64,000 nucleotides of DNA from Acidimicrobiales bacterium (GTDB taxonomy: Bacteria; Actinomycetota; Acidimicrobiia; Acidimicrobiales; Aldehydirespiratoraceae). The DNA lies in assembly GCA_029263195.1 (NCBI GenBank), contig JAJCXX010000048.1, positions 1-64,000 of the forward strand, in the 5' to 3' direction. Below the pieces are notes generated by a model. It had not been told where the DNA came from. It ran no database searches and was given only the letters and a program-made list of their open reading frames with translations. Below, piece after piece: positions 1 to 7,914 of the stretch. The number at the start of each line of letters is the position of its first letter. Within the stretch, counting starts at the first letter, position 1. The position numbers were made by a program, and so were the translations under genes.

Positions 1-199
1 TCCTGTCATTGATCCTCGGCTCGTCGGCTGGACCAGCTATTTGCTTGCACTCCTCGTGAGCACGAAACCTCCGTGGTGGTGGCGGTCGTCTGCCCCGCCA
101 AAACGACGAAGCGGACGCCGGAAAGTCGACGTCCGCGACACACAACTGTGTGCCGATTGGTCGACCCGGGCGCACGGTCCCGTGAGGGTTTGTGGCCGG

Positions 200-220
200 G
201 TGGGGGCGAAACCCCACTTT
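200..220 (+). terminator. terminator-like hairpin
   Basis: A perfect 6-bp stem GTGGGG/CCCCAC with a GCGAAA loop is followed by TTT on the plus strand. It could end a transcript entering from the left edge of the window. The U tract is short, so factor-independent activity is uncertain. Confidence 0.35.
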
Positions 221-330
221 CCGCTGAATTGTCGGCGATAGCGTAGCAGGCTCAACAGTCGACCACGCCTTTGGACAACCCGCCGCCCTGCGACCCACCG
301 TACGGCGAAGGACGATTCATCGACGTAGTC

Positions 331-370
331 ACACCCATTTCAAGCAAGTATTGACACCCATTTCAAGCAA
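331..370. repeat. 17-bp direct repeat, two copies
   Basis: The 17-mer ACACCCATTTCAAGCAA occurs at 331-347 and again at 354-370, a 23-bp period. It lies 62 bp upstream of the DUF1844 start, in sequence that is AT-richer than its surroundings. The second copy begins inside a TTGACA hexamer (351-356), but no matching -10 box was seen at normal spacing. It could be a paired regulator site or a local duplication. Confidence 0.6.
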
Positions 371-431
371 CCAGCGCAGACCTCCGGTGCATGAACCGGC
401 AGAATAGGTCGGCGCAGAAACGAGGACCCGA

Positions 432-950
432 ATGAGCTCGCTGTGGACCCCAGATGGTGAACACGAAGTCTCACGTGATTCAACACCCGACCCGGCTGTC
501 GAGGCCTCCGAGACCGCAGAGATCGACGATTCGCTCGACGAAGCGATCGCTTCCGTTCTGCCCGAGGGCATGACGCTTGGCGACCTCAGCCCCGAACAAC
601 GGGAACAAGCCGAGGAAATGGTCCGCGAGATGATCGCCACCCAGACTCGCCTGCTCGAGACCGAAGCCAGCTCGATCGTGGCCAACCACGCCATGGGGCT
701 GTACGAGCTCGCAGCGCTTCATCTGTCTCAGCACGAGCCCGATCTGACCCAGGCTTCGGTCGCCATCGATTCGCTCGGTGCCATCGTCGAAGCCCTCGAA
801 GGCCGACTCGGTGAGGCCGAGCCCACACTGCGCGACGCCCTCGCCCAGCTTCGACTCGGATTCGTCCAGATCCAATCGCAACAGCAAGACCCCGAGGCTG
901 ACTCTGACTCTGATGCTGACTCTGACTCTGGGGCTGACTCTGAAGGCTGA
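432..950 (+). CDS. DUF1844 family protein
   Basis: A 172-residue protein that opens with the MSSLWTP sequence usual for actinobacterial DUF1844 proteins. The core, roughly residues 75-150, is helical and matches the family pattern: a hydrophobic segment (GLYELAALHLSQ), then paired helices ending in LRLGFVQIQ. The first 70 residues are acidic and probably disordered. The tail is a low-complexity Asp/Ser run encoded by a short tandem repeat. In many actinobacteria this family sits next to infC, but no infC lies to the right here; the next gene is convergent and 7 bp away. The biochemical function of the family is not known to me. Confidence 0.8.
   Translation: MSSLWTPDGEHEVSRDSTPDPAVEASETAEIDDSLDEAIASVLPEGMTLGDLSPEQREQAEEMVREMIATQTRLLETEASSIVANHAMGLYELAALHLSQHEPDLTQASVAIDSLGAIVEALEGRLGEAEPTLRDALAQLRLGFVQIQSQQQDPEADSDSDADSDSGADSEG
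898..944. repeat. CTGACT-type low-complexity repeat in a coding tail
   Basis: Degenerate repeats of CTGACTCTGA make up the last codons of the DUF1844 gene and encode DSDSDADSDSGADSEG. Such tracts are prone to slippage, so the tail length probably varies between relatives. Confidence 0.7.
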
Positions 951-957
951 GAGACGC

Positions 958-1755
958 TCAGCTGACAACCAGGGCGGCGCCGGCCACCACCATCAACGCT
1001 CCGGCGACCAGACGGTTGTTGAGGTTGCGTCTCGATAGCGCCAGAACAAAGAGCACGGACGTCCCCCGCAAGGTGACCACCCGGGCTGACTCAGCGCGGG
1101 CGAACGCCAGCAGGACCAGCACGTACCCGGTCGACTGCATCAGACCGATGGAGATCCCCGAGCGCGTCGACGACCGGAGCCTGGCCACCGACTGACGATT
1201 GATGGCAACCATCAACGTCACCGCCACCACCGACGACGCTGCAAAGAAGCCGACGGCCCCGGTCTCGCGTACGCCCAACGAGTCGAGCATCGAATAAGCG
1301 GCAATGAACGCTCCTGTGATCAACGCCATCACCAGGGCATGACGTTGGCCGTCTCCCCAGGCCACGCCACCGATCACCACGAGTCCGATGGCCAATACCG
1401 CTGCGCCTACGAACACAAAAGTGGACGGGGTCTGGTCGAGCACCCAAATACCGACGATTCCGACGATCAACGGTGCCGAGCCGCGTGCCAGTGGATACAT
1501 CGTGGCCAATTCACCCCGGCGGTATGCGGCCGACAGGAAGGTCAAATATCCGGCATGGGCAGTGCCGCTGAGGAGCACCAGACCGAGCGCCTCGGTGGGT
1601 GGGTCAGCGATGAGCCACGGGAACAGGATCACCACTCCAGTGGCGTAGGACACCGTGAGTTCGCTCAGTCGGTCGTCTCCGCCGCGAGCTCGGGCGTTCC
1701 AGACGGCGTGCATCAGCGCCGAAGCCAGCACCAGCGCGACCGCGACCGCCGACAT
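958..1755 (-). CDS. EamA/DMT-superfamily permease
   Basis: A 265-residue integral membrane protein with about nine hydrophobic segments, typical of the drug/metabolite transporter (EamA) superfamily. The N-terminus MSAVAVALVLASALMHAVWN holds the usual first helix with the HAxWN signature. It probably exports or imports a small metabolite; the substrate cannot be told. Its ATG shares one base with the stop of the upstream cold-shock-like gene (TGATG), so translation is likely coupled. It is the last gene of the def-to-EamA run and converges on the DUF1844 gene. Confidence 0.8.
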   Translation of the reverse strand: MSAVAVALVLASALMHAVWNARARGGDDRLSELTVSYATGVVILFPWLIADPPTEALGLVLLSGTAHAGYLTFLSAAYRRGELATMYPLARGSAPLIVGIVGIWVLDQTPSTFVFVGAAVLAIGLVVIGGVAWGDGQRHALVMALITGAFIAAYSMLDSLGVRETGAVGFFAASSVVAVTLMVAINRQSVARLRSSTRSGISIGLMQSTGYVLVLLAFARAESARVVTLRGTSVLFVLALSRRNLNNRLVAGALMVVAGAALVVS

Positions 1756-2093
1756 CAGGCCGGCCTTATGTCACGAGCCTCCAGGCGACCGAGATGCCCC
1801 GATTCGAGAAGAAACGTCACGTCGGTGCCCGCGGCGATCGAGCGGGATCCGTCTGCGATCGACGAGCAGTGAAAGAACCAAGGGCCCAGGCCAGCCTCGG
1901 CATCAACGGCATCAACGGCATCAACGGCATCAACGGCATCAACGGCATCAACGGCATCAACGGCATCAACGGCATCAACGGCATCAACGGCATCAACGGC
2001 ATCAACGGCATCAACGATCTTGCCGTAGCCCGCGGGATCGTCGAACTCAGACACTGTGCCGCGCCTGAGTCGGCCGACGAGTCGCCGGTTCAC
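1755..2093 (-). CDS. cold-shock-domain protein with 13 VDA repeats
   Basis: A 112-residue protein. Residues 11-26 (RRGTVSEFDDPAGYGK, then I) match the start of a cold-shock domain, with AGYGKI in the place of RNP1 (KGFGFI). Residues 72-76 (WFFHC) match RNP2 (VFVHF). The sequence after it (SSIADGSRSIAAGTDVTF and onward to DIRPA) completes the OB fold. Between the two RNP motifs sit 13 exact Val-Asp-Ala units (residues 27-65), where normal family members have a short loop. It starts at GTG, overlapping the hisG stop as GTGA, and its stop overlaps the EamA start. The probable role is nucleic-acid binding. The core RNP aromatics are only partly kept, so affinity is uncertain. Confidence 0.75.
   Translation of the reverse strand: MNRRLVGRLRRGTVSEFDDPAGYGKIVDAVDAVDAVDAVDAVDAVDAVDAVDAVDAVDAVDAVDAEAGLGPWFFHCSSIADGSRSIAAGTDVTFLLESGHLGRLEARDIRPA
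1899..2015. repeat. 13 x 9-bp tandem repeat (GGCATCAAC)
   Basis: Thirteen back-to-back copies of the 9-mer GGCATCAAC (plus strand) are identical in sequence. On the minus strand they are GTTGATGCC and encode Val-Asp-Ala. The lack of divergence between copies suggests recent expansion or homogenisation by slipped-strand mispairing. Any change in copy number keeps the reading frame, because the unit is three codons. Confidence 0.95.
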
Positions 2094-2965
2094 GGAACGA
2101 TCTTGGCAATTGGCATCTCGATGATGCCGGTGGCGCCATGATCACGAAGTTCGGGGATCAAGATGTTGATATCGGTCTTGGCGACGACCGTCTCCACTGC
2201 GTATCCGGCGCCGTGGAAGAGTTCGTTGACCGTCGGCGCCTTGAGCGACGGAAGCAACTCGATCAGGCCATCGAGCTTGTCGACGGGAATGTTCATCTTG
2301 ACCAGAACCTTGCCTCTGGCATCGAGAACGCCGCGCAGAAGCGTGTGGATCTGTCGCATGGCGTGAGCCTTGGTGGGATCAGCGAACGAGGTCGGATTGG
2401 CGATCAACTCGGTGAAGGAGGTGAGCAGCGTGTTGGTGATACGCAGACCGGCGGCGCGCAGGGCGTTGCCGGTCTCGGTGATGTCGACCACCGCATCAAC
2501 GATGTCGGGGACCTTGGCTTCGGTGGCTCCGTAGCTCAGCCGGATGTCGGCGTCGACACCGATCTCGGCGAAGAACCGTTTGGTGATCTCGGGATACTCG
2601 CTGGAGATTCGAACCCCATCCGGCATGTCGGAGGCCGACTGCCATGGCGAATCCTCGGGCACTGCCAGCACAATATTGACCGGTTTGGCGGTGGCCTTGG
2701 AGTACTTGAGTTCTCCCAGAGACTCCACTTCGCTACCGGTCTCCTCGATCCAATCTCGTCCGGTGATTCCCAGATCGAACAGGCCGTCGGCGACGTAGCG
2801 CCCGATCTCCTGGGGGCGAAGTATCCGGACCGAACCGATTCGCGGATCGGCGATTTCGGCCTTGTAGGCAACCTGGGATGAACGCTCAACCGGCAGGTCG
2901 GCCGCTTCGAACAATTCCAGAGTCGCCTTTTCGAGCGAGCCTTTTGGCAGCACGAGCTTCAGCAC
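2090..2965 (-). CDS. hisG: ATP phosphoribosyltransferase, long form
   Basis: Catalyses the first step of histidine synthesis, joining ATP and PRPP in the cytoplasm. The 291 residues begin with LKLVLPKGSLEKATLELF and carry the ITGRDWIEE and ETGNALRAAGL segments of the catalytic domain. A C-terminal regulatory HisG_C domain (about 215-291, ending IIEMPIAKIVP) makes it the long, histidine-feedback form that needs no HisZ. The GTG at 2965 was chosen because the family N-terminus starts there; the frame stays open further upstream but runs into ribD. The stop overlaps the next gene as GTGA. No other his gene is in the window, so hisG is separated from the rest of the pathway here. Confidence 0.95.
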   Translation of the reverse strand: MLKLVLPKGSLEKATLELFEAADLPVERSSQVAYKAEIADPRIGSVRILRPQEIGRYVADGLFDLGITGRDWIEETGSEVESLGELKYSKATAKPVNIVLAVPEDSPWQSASDMPDGVRISSEYPEITKRFFAEIGVDADIRLSYGATEAKVPDIVDAVVDITETGNALRAAGLRITNTLLTSFTELIANPTSFADPTKAHAMRQIHTLLRGVLDARGKVLVKMNIPVDKLDGLIELLPSLKAPTVNELFHGAGYAVETVVAKTDINILIPELRDHGATGIIEMPIAKIVP

Positions 2966-3014
2966 GGGGCCACTTTCGTCAGATAGTCGAGGACACAGTA
3001 GATAGTCGAGGAGG

Positions 3015-4079
3015 CTATCGGGGGCGATCCGTAGCGGCCGTGACGGCCCGCATATCGATACGGAGATCGCCACCGAGTCGCCGCACGTCGGTGATCGCTC
3101 CTCGCCACACGTCGGCGATCGTGGGGGCACCGGGTCCGGTGAACAAGCCACGGGAGTCGCTGCCGCCGAAGATCGCCGGCGCGATGTAGAACACATACTG
3201 ATCGACCAGTCCGGCCGAATGAAACGAGTGGGCGACTCCGGCTCCCCCCTCGACCATCAGCTGCACCACACCTTCGGATCCGAGATGATCGAGCAGTTCA
3301 GGGATGGGCCGTGTCCATTCGAGGCAGGGATGAACACGAGCGTCGATGGGTGCTTCACCCAGAATGATCCGTCGCGGATCACCGACCTCCTCCGCCGGCA
3401 CCGACCCATCGGTGGGCCAATCCCGCACGGTGAGCGAAGGGTCGTCGGCCCGCACGGTTCCTGCCCCGACGAGAATGGCGTCGGATTCGGCGCGGAGACG
3501 ATGAGAATCGATGCGGGCATCGGCTCCTGTGACCCATTGTGAAGATCCGTCCGGGGCCGCGGTTCGGCCATCAGCCGACGCCGCCAGCTTGAGCACGACC
3601 CACGGACGACCGGTCCGACGATGATGCATGTATGGCGCCAATTGGGCCACGATCGAATCTGACAACACACCCACGTCGACCTTGATACCGGCCTTTCTCA
3701 GCCGGGCAACACCGGTGGCGGCGACCTTCGGATCGGGGTCCTCCACCCCGACCACAACTCTGCTGACGCCGGCGTCGATGATCGCTTCGGTGCAGGGCCC
3801 GGTGCGACCGGTGTGATTGCAAGGTTCGAGTGTGGTGTAGAGCGTCGCTCCCTGGGTTGACCGGCCGGCTGCGACCAGCGCCACCCGTTCGGCGTGAAGC
3901 CCTCCGGGAGGGTTCGTCGCGCCCGTGGCCAACGATCCGTCGGCACCGACGACAACTGAACCCACCCAAGGATTGGGCGAGGTGCGGTGGCGCACCGCGG
4001 CAGCCGACTCGATCGCCAAGCCCATGAACCTCTCGTCCCGAGAATCCTGACCATGAGAATCCTGATCAGGAGAAGTCAT
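3015..4079 (-). CDS. ribD: bifunctional riboflavin deaminase/reductase
   Basis: Performs the two steps of riboflavin synthesis after GTP cyclohydrolase II: deamination of the pyrimidine and reduction of its ribosyl side chain. The N-terminal deaminase (about 15-145) shows the zinc motifs HAE and TLEPCNHTGRTGPC. The C-terminal reductase (about 155-345) shows VVLKLAASADGRTAAPDG and the VEGGAGVAHSF segment. The length of 354 residues is normal. The start ATG overlaps the stop of the mog gene as ATGA. ribE, ribA and ribH are not adjacent. Confidence 0.95.
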   Translation of the reverse strand: MTSPDQDSHGQDSRDERFMGLAIESAAAVRHRTSPNPWVGSVVVGADGSLATGATNPPGGLHAERVALVAAGRSTQGATLYTTLEPCNHTGRTGPCTEAIIDAGVSRVVVGVEDPDPKVAATGVARLRKAGIKVDVGVLSDSIVAQLAPYMHHRRTGRPWVVLKLAASADGRTAAPDGSSQWVTGADARIDSHRLRAESDAILVGAGTVRADDPSLTVRDWPTDGSVPAEEVGDPRRIILGEAPIDARVHPCLEWTRPIPELLDHLGSEGVVQLMVEGGAGVAHSFHSAGLVDQYVFYIAPAIFGGSDSRGLFTGPGAPTIADVWRGAITDVRRLGGDLRIDMRAVTAATDRPR

Positions 4080-4621
4080 GAAGGATCGCTGCCGGATTCA
4101 GCGGGAGATTCCGAGGGGTGGGGGTCGTAGTTGTCGACGAGCAATCGAACCGCATGGTCGAGCACATCGATCACGGCGTCGATCGTTTCGACGCAGCCCT
4201 TCGAGGACCCCGGAGTGTTGACGATCAGAGAGGTCCCACAAGTGCCGGCCGCCGCTCGGCTCAGTCGGCCCAGAGGGTTCACCAGACGCATGGCCTCGGC
4301 CAGCCCCGGGGCTTCCCGGTCGAGCACGGCAAGGGTCCCCTCCGGGGTGAGATCGCGCGGCCCAAACCCGGTGCCACCAGTGGTCACAACCAATCCGTGG
4401 AAGTCCGATGTCATTCGTCGCAGTTCCCGCGACACCGATTCGACACCGTCGGCCGTGGCCACCGACTCGACGATCTCCCAGCCGGCGTCGGCGAGGTGTT
4501 GCTCGAGCACGGCACCGGACCGGTTGTCACGTGTTCCGGCCACCACCCCATCGGACACGGTGAGGATCTTGGCCTTCAACGGCTGGGGCTGCCGCTCGAC
4601 GTGGTGGTGATCGTGAGCCAT
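4076..4621 (-). CDS. MoaB/Mog-family molybdopterin protein
   Basis: A 181-residue protein with one MoCF_biosynth domain, which binds molybdopterin and, in the Mog branch, adenylylates it. Visible motifs are KAKILTVSDGVVAGTRDN at the start, GLVVTTGGTGFGPRDLTPE with the GGTG signature, and LIVNTPGSSKG. An N-terminal MAHDHHHVERQ stretch is His-rich. No other molybdenum cofactor gene is near, so its place in the rsmB-ribD run is not explained by pathway. MoaB-like and Mog-like roles cannot be separated from sequence alone. Confidence 0.85.
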   Translation of the reverse strand: MAHDHHHVERQPQPLKAKILTVSDGVVAGTRDNRSGAVLEQHLADAGWEIVESVATADGVESVSRELRRMTSDFHGLVVTTGGTGFGPRDLTPEGTLAVLDREAPGLAEAMRLVNPLGRLSRAAAGTCGTSLIVNTPGSSKGCVETIDAVIDVLDHAVRLLVDNYDPHPSESPAESGSDPS

Positions 4622-4666
4622 GTCACCAACCTAGTGACTCACCAACCGCCAACGCACCAGTCCTAC

Positions 4667-5797
4667 TCAGCCTCGTTGCCAGCTTGCCAGGCCCATGCCG
4701 TCGTGATCGTCGTCGGGCAGGAGCAGCGAGACACCATCGGAAACATCCCATGCCGGCTGAGAATGCGGCACCAGTTCGAATGACTGGAGTTCGTCGCGAT
4801 CTGAGACCGTTCGAACCACGCCGGACGTCTCCTCAGCGGTGAGGGTGCACACGCTGTAGACGAGGAACCCCCCCGGCTTGACCAGCCCCGAGACCTCCGC
4901 AAGCAGTGCCACCTGCAATTCCACCAGGTTGTCGACATCTCCGGGCTGGATTCGCCATCGAGCATCGGCACGGCGTCGCAGCGCACCCAGACCGGAACAG
5001 GGGGCGTCCACCAACACGGCATCGAAGCTCTCTCGACGGAATGGCGGGAATCGGCCGTCGGCGACGACCGGGTGCAGATCGTCGAGGCCGAGAGTCGCTC
5101 GGTTGTCGGAGATGAGACCCACTCTGCTTCGGCGAATGTCGGCCGCGACCACTCGAGCCCCTCTGGCCGCCAGAGCCGTGGCCTTGCCTCCCGGCGCAGC
5201 GCAGAGGTCGAGCACCAACGCGCCTTCACGAATCGGTACGGCCTCGGCCACGAGCTGCGAGCTCTGGTCCTGTACGTAGCCGTCGTCGCGGCGGTGAACG
5301 AGGGCGGGCTTGTTCATGGTCCGCATGGCATTGTCGGCGGCCTCATCACCAAGATCCCGGCGAAGTCGGTCGACGATCCAGTCCGGGTAGCTCAGTGCGA
5401 CGGCATCGCTGGGGTATTCGATCCCGGCGGCGGAGGCCGTGGCCACCTTCCGAAGAATGGCATTGACCAAGCCACGGAATCGTTTCGGGGCAGCCGACAC
5501 GGTGGCCGACACCGCGGCATGGGCCGGAGTGCCGAGCTCGATGAGCTGATAGGCCCCGAGCCGGAGCGCGGCCTTCGCAGTCGGGGGCGGTTCCTGAACG
5601 AGGTAGCGCTCGACCACATGATCGAGCGCCCGACGTCGGCGGGTGGAGCCGTAGACCAACTCGGTGACGAATCCACGATCGCGTGAGTCGAGATCGGACT
5701 CCTCGAGCATCCGGGGCAGCACCACGTTGGCGAACGCCCCCTCGGTGTCGATTCTCACCAGCGCACTGATAGCCAACCGGCGCGGATCGTCCGTCAT
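4667..5797 (-). CDS. rsmB: 16S rRNA m5C967 methyltransferase
   Basis: Methylates C5 of a 16S rRNA cytosine using SAM. The 376 residues split into an N-terminal NusB-like RNA-binding domain (about 1-130) and a C-terminal Rossmann methyltransferase domain. The SAM site shows LVLDLCAAPGGKATAL. Both conserved cysteines are present: VDAPCSGLGALRRR (catalytic motif IV) and VYSVCTLTAEE (motif VI). The ATG overlaps the fmt stop as ATGA, the common fmt-rsmB arrangement. Confidence 0.93.
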   Translation of the reverse strand: MTDDPRRLAISALVRIDTEGAFANVVLPRMLEESDLDSRDRGFVTELVYGSTRRRRALDHVVERYLVQEPPPTAKAALRLGAYQLIELGTPAHAAVSATVSAAPKRFRGLVNAILRKVATASAAGIEYPSDAVALSYPDWIVDRLRRDLGDEAADNAMRTMNKPALVHRRDDGYVQDQSSQLVAEAVPIREGALVLDLCAAPGGKATALAARGARVVAADIRRSRVGLISDNRATLGLDDLHPVVADGRFPPFRRESFDAVLVDAPCSGLGALRRRADARWRIQPGDVDNLVELQVALLAEVSGLVKPGGFLVYSVCTLTAEETSGVVRTVSDRDELQSFELVPHSQPAWDVSDGVSLLLPDDDHDGMGLASWQRG

Positions 5798-6705
5798 GCG
5801 CCAAACCGTTCATCGACCTGTGGGTGTGCGCCGTTGCTCCAAGCGGCCACGAGCTGGCGCCCCTTACCCTCGGGCTGCACTTCCAACAACTGGAGTGATC
5901 CGTGGCCAGTCGACACGATCATCCCGTCGAGCGCTCCCGGGTCACGTCGCTTCGGCACCGCGTCGTCGTCCCGAGAATCCTCCACGACCGATGCCGAGAT
6001 GATCTTGAAGCGCCGGCCCCGCCAGGTGGTCCACGCTCCGCCCACTCGGATCAGGCGATTGACTTCCACGGCTGATCCGAGCCAGTCGATCTCGAGCTCC
6101 GAGGAGCGAATCTTCTCTGCATACACCGGCTCTCCAACTTGTGGCTCGGGGATACCGAACCCGGCGGCCAATGTGTCGATCAGCTGATCACAACCGATCT
6201 CAACGAGCCGGCCTCGCAGGGTCTCGAGGGTGTCGTCATCGGAGATCTCGGTTTCGTCTCGTCGATACACCGCGCCGGTGTCGAGTTCCGGTTCCACCGC
6301 CATCAGACACACGCCGGTGCGGGAGTCTCCGGCCATGATCGCCCGCTCGACCGGGGCCGCGCCTCGCCATCTTGGCAACAACGAGAAATGGATGTTGACC
6401 ATCGCCAGCCGGTCGAGAAGAGCCGTGGGGATGATTCGACCGTAGGCGACGACAACCGCCAAATCGGCGTTGACTTCCGACGCATCGGTGACGGAATCGG
6501 AGACCCGAATCCCGAGATCGAGCGCCGCGGACTTCACCGGGCTGGGTTGCGGTGAACCCCGACGGCTCCGGCGAGCGTCAGGGCGCGTGATCACAAGTGG
6601 GATCTCATATTCCGCTTGGTGCAACGACAAGAGCGGCGCCACCGCCAGCTCGGGAGTGCCCATGTAGACGATCCGGCGCACCTCAGCCGGCGGTCTCAGG
6701 GTCAC
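5794..6705 (-). CDS. fmt: methionyl-tRNA formyltransferase
   Basis: Formylates initiator Met-tRNA using 10-formyl-tetrahydrofolate. The protein has 303 residues. The catalytic segment HFSLLPRWRGAAPVERA is present with the SLLPxxRGAAP motif, and the N-terminus RRIVYMGTPELAV is typical. It begins with GTG at 6705, 13 bp after the def stop. def, fmt and rsmB form the usual N-terminal formylation cluster. Confidence 0.95.
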   Translation of the reverse strand: MTLRPPAEVRRIVYMGTPELAVAPLLSLHQAEYEIPLVITRPDARRSRRGSPQPSPVKSAALDLGIRVSDSVTDASEVNADLAVVVAYGRIIPTALLDRLAMVNIHFSLLPRWRGAAPVERAIMAGDSRTGVCLMAVEPELDTGAVYRRDETEISDDDTLETLRGRLVEIGCDQLIDTLAAGFGIPEPQVGEPVYAEKIRSSELEIDWLGSAVEVNRLIRVGGAWTTWRGRRFKIISASVVEDSRDDDAVPKRRDPGALDGMIVSTGHGSLQLLEVQPEGKGRQLVAAWSNGAHPQVDERFGA

Positions 6706-6718
6706 GAAGCTCTCAGGA

Positions 6719-7249
6719 TCACAGCAGACGCAGCCCGTCGCGGGGCGACTCGCTCTGTTCGGCTCCGATTCGCAGGTCGCGAAGGGTCGCCAGCGCTTCC
6801 TTGCGGGTGTCGGCGTCGAGACGCTCGATCAGGAGTACACCAGCCAGGTGATCGAGTTCGTGTTGAAACATGCGTGCTTCGAACTCGTCGGCCTCGAAGG
6901 AGATCTCGTTGCCCTCGAGATCACGGCCGATGACATGGACCTGCTTGGGCCGAACGATGTCCCACGACAGTCCCGGCACCGACAAGCAGCCTTCTTCGAA
7001 GGTCCACTCCCCGTCAGACTCGACGATCTCGGGATTGATCATGGCGTTGGGACCAGTCCCGATGTCCCACACGAACAGCCTCTTCTGCACGCCGATCTGA
7101 GGGGCGGCCAAACCGATGCCAGGGGCGGCGTACATCGTGTCGATCATGTCGTCGACCATACGGATCAAGGCACCATCGATATCGGTGACATCGCGCGCCT
7201 GTTGGCGAAGAACCGGATCTCCGATTATGCGAATGTCGTATGTCGCCAT
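6719..7249 (-). CDS. def: peptide deformylase
   Basis: Metalloenzyme that removes the formyl group from nascent proteins. All three family motifs are intact in the 176 residues: GIGLAAPQIG (about 45-54), EGCLSVPG with the metal-binding cysteine, and QHELDHLAGVL with the two histidines and catalytic glutamate. It is the first gene of the leftward run and faces the plus-strand methyltransferase pair across 38 bp, so both promoters must lie in that short gap. Confidence 0.96.
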   Translation of the reverse strand: MATYDIRIIGDPVLRQQARDVTDIDGALIRMVDDMIDTMYAAPGIGLAAPQIGVQKRLFVWDIGTGPNAMINPEIVESDGEWTFEEGCLSVPGLSWDIVRPKQVHVIGRDLEGNEISFEADEFEARMFQHELDHLAGVLLIERLDADTRKEALATLRDLRIGAEQSESPRDGLRLL

Positions 7250-7287
7250 GAACGAAGGATAGCTACCGCGCCGCTACCGTCGTCGGG

Positions 7288-7914
7288 GTGAATCAATCCG
7301 ATCACGAGCGCGGTGGCGCTCACTACTTCGATCACGCGCCTGCCGTAGCGTCGGCACCACGGACCATCGACATTGCGCTGCCCGACCTGAGCTTGAGAAT
7401 GACTTCCGACTCGGGGGTGTTCTCGGCCGACCACCTCGATGCCGGTACCAAACTGCTGCTGCTCGAGGCGCCGCCTCTCTCCGACACCGACCTGACCATT
7501 CTCGATGTCGGATGCGGTTGGGGCCCGATCGCCTGTGTGAGTGCCTCGCGGGCTCCAGCTTCGGAGGTGTGGGCCGTCGACGTGAACGACCGGGCCCGTG
7601 CTCTCACCGCAAAGAATGCTGAGGCATTGGGACTCTCTGATCGCGTCCATGTGTGTTCCCCCGACGACGTGCCCCCCGACCTTCGATTCGATCGCATCCT
7701 CTCCAACCCTCCGATTCGGATCGGCAAATCAGCCCTCCACGACCTTCTTTGCCGTTGGCTCGACCTGCTCGCCCCCACCGGTGTCGCTCATCTCGTGGTG
7801 CAGCGTCATCTCGGCAGCGACTCCCTGGCGAAATGGCTCGTTCAACGCGGCCACCGGGTCGACCGGATCACCAGCCGTACCGGATACCGAGTACTAGAAG
7901 TGGGACCAAGATGA
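7288..7914 (+). CDS. RsmC-like SAM-dependent methyltransferase
   Basis: A 208-residue class I methyltransferase of the MTS (small methyltransferase) type. It shows the SAM motif LDVGCGWGPIA, the acidic end of strand 2 (VWAVDVN) and the NPP catalytic motif in FDRILSNPPIRIG. Members related to RsmC methylate guanine N2 in 16S rRNA, so an RNA substrate is likely; DNA or protein targets are not excluded. The start is GTG at 7288. The stop overlaps the ATG of the next gene as ATGA. Confidence 0.8.
   Translation: MNQSDHERGGAHYFDHAPAVASAPRTIDIALPDLSLRMTSDSGVFSADHLDAGTKLLLLEAPPLSDTDLTILDVGCGWGPIACVSASRAPASEVWAVDVNDRARALTAKNAEALGLSDRVHVCSPDDVPPDLRFDRILSNPPIRIGKSALHDLLCRWLDLLAPTGVAHLVVQRHLGSDSLAKWLVQRGHRVDRITSRTGYRVLEVGPR

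Larger units (their letters stand above)
1..431. other. non-coding 5' region with several hairpins
   Basis: No convincing gene is seen on either strand. There are three local stems: GCGGACG/CGTCCGC at 111-117/130-136, CACAC/GTGTG at 139-143/148-152, and GTGGGG/CCCCAC at 200-205/212-217. A 17-bp direct repeat lies at 331-370, just before the DUF1844 gene. The clustered stems could belong to a small structured RNA or to the 3' end of a gene to the left of the window. No known RNA family was recognised. Confidence 0.4.

Noticed and set aside
1-330. tmRNA, RNase P RNA, SRP RNA or 6S RNA
   Set aside because: Their conserved core sequences could not be found on either strand by eye.
1899-2015. CRISPR array
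   Set aside because: Units are 9 bp and contiguous with no spacers, and no cas gene is present.
1655-2141. Plus-strand frames coding Gly-Ile-Asn or His-Gln-Arg repeats over the 9-bp tract
   Set aside because: They exist only because the tract is open in every frame. The minus-strand frame has cold-shock homology on both sides and overlaps its neighbours correctly.
2966-3196. Longer hisG start inside ribD
   Set aside because: The added residues have no HisG homology and overlap the 3' end of ribD.
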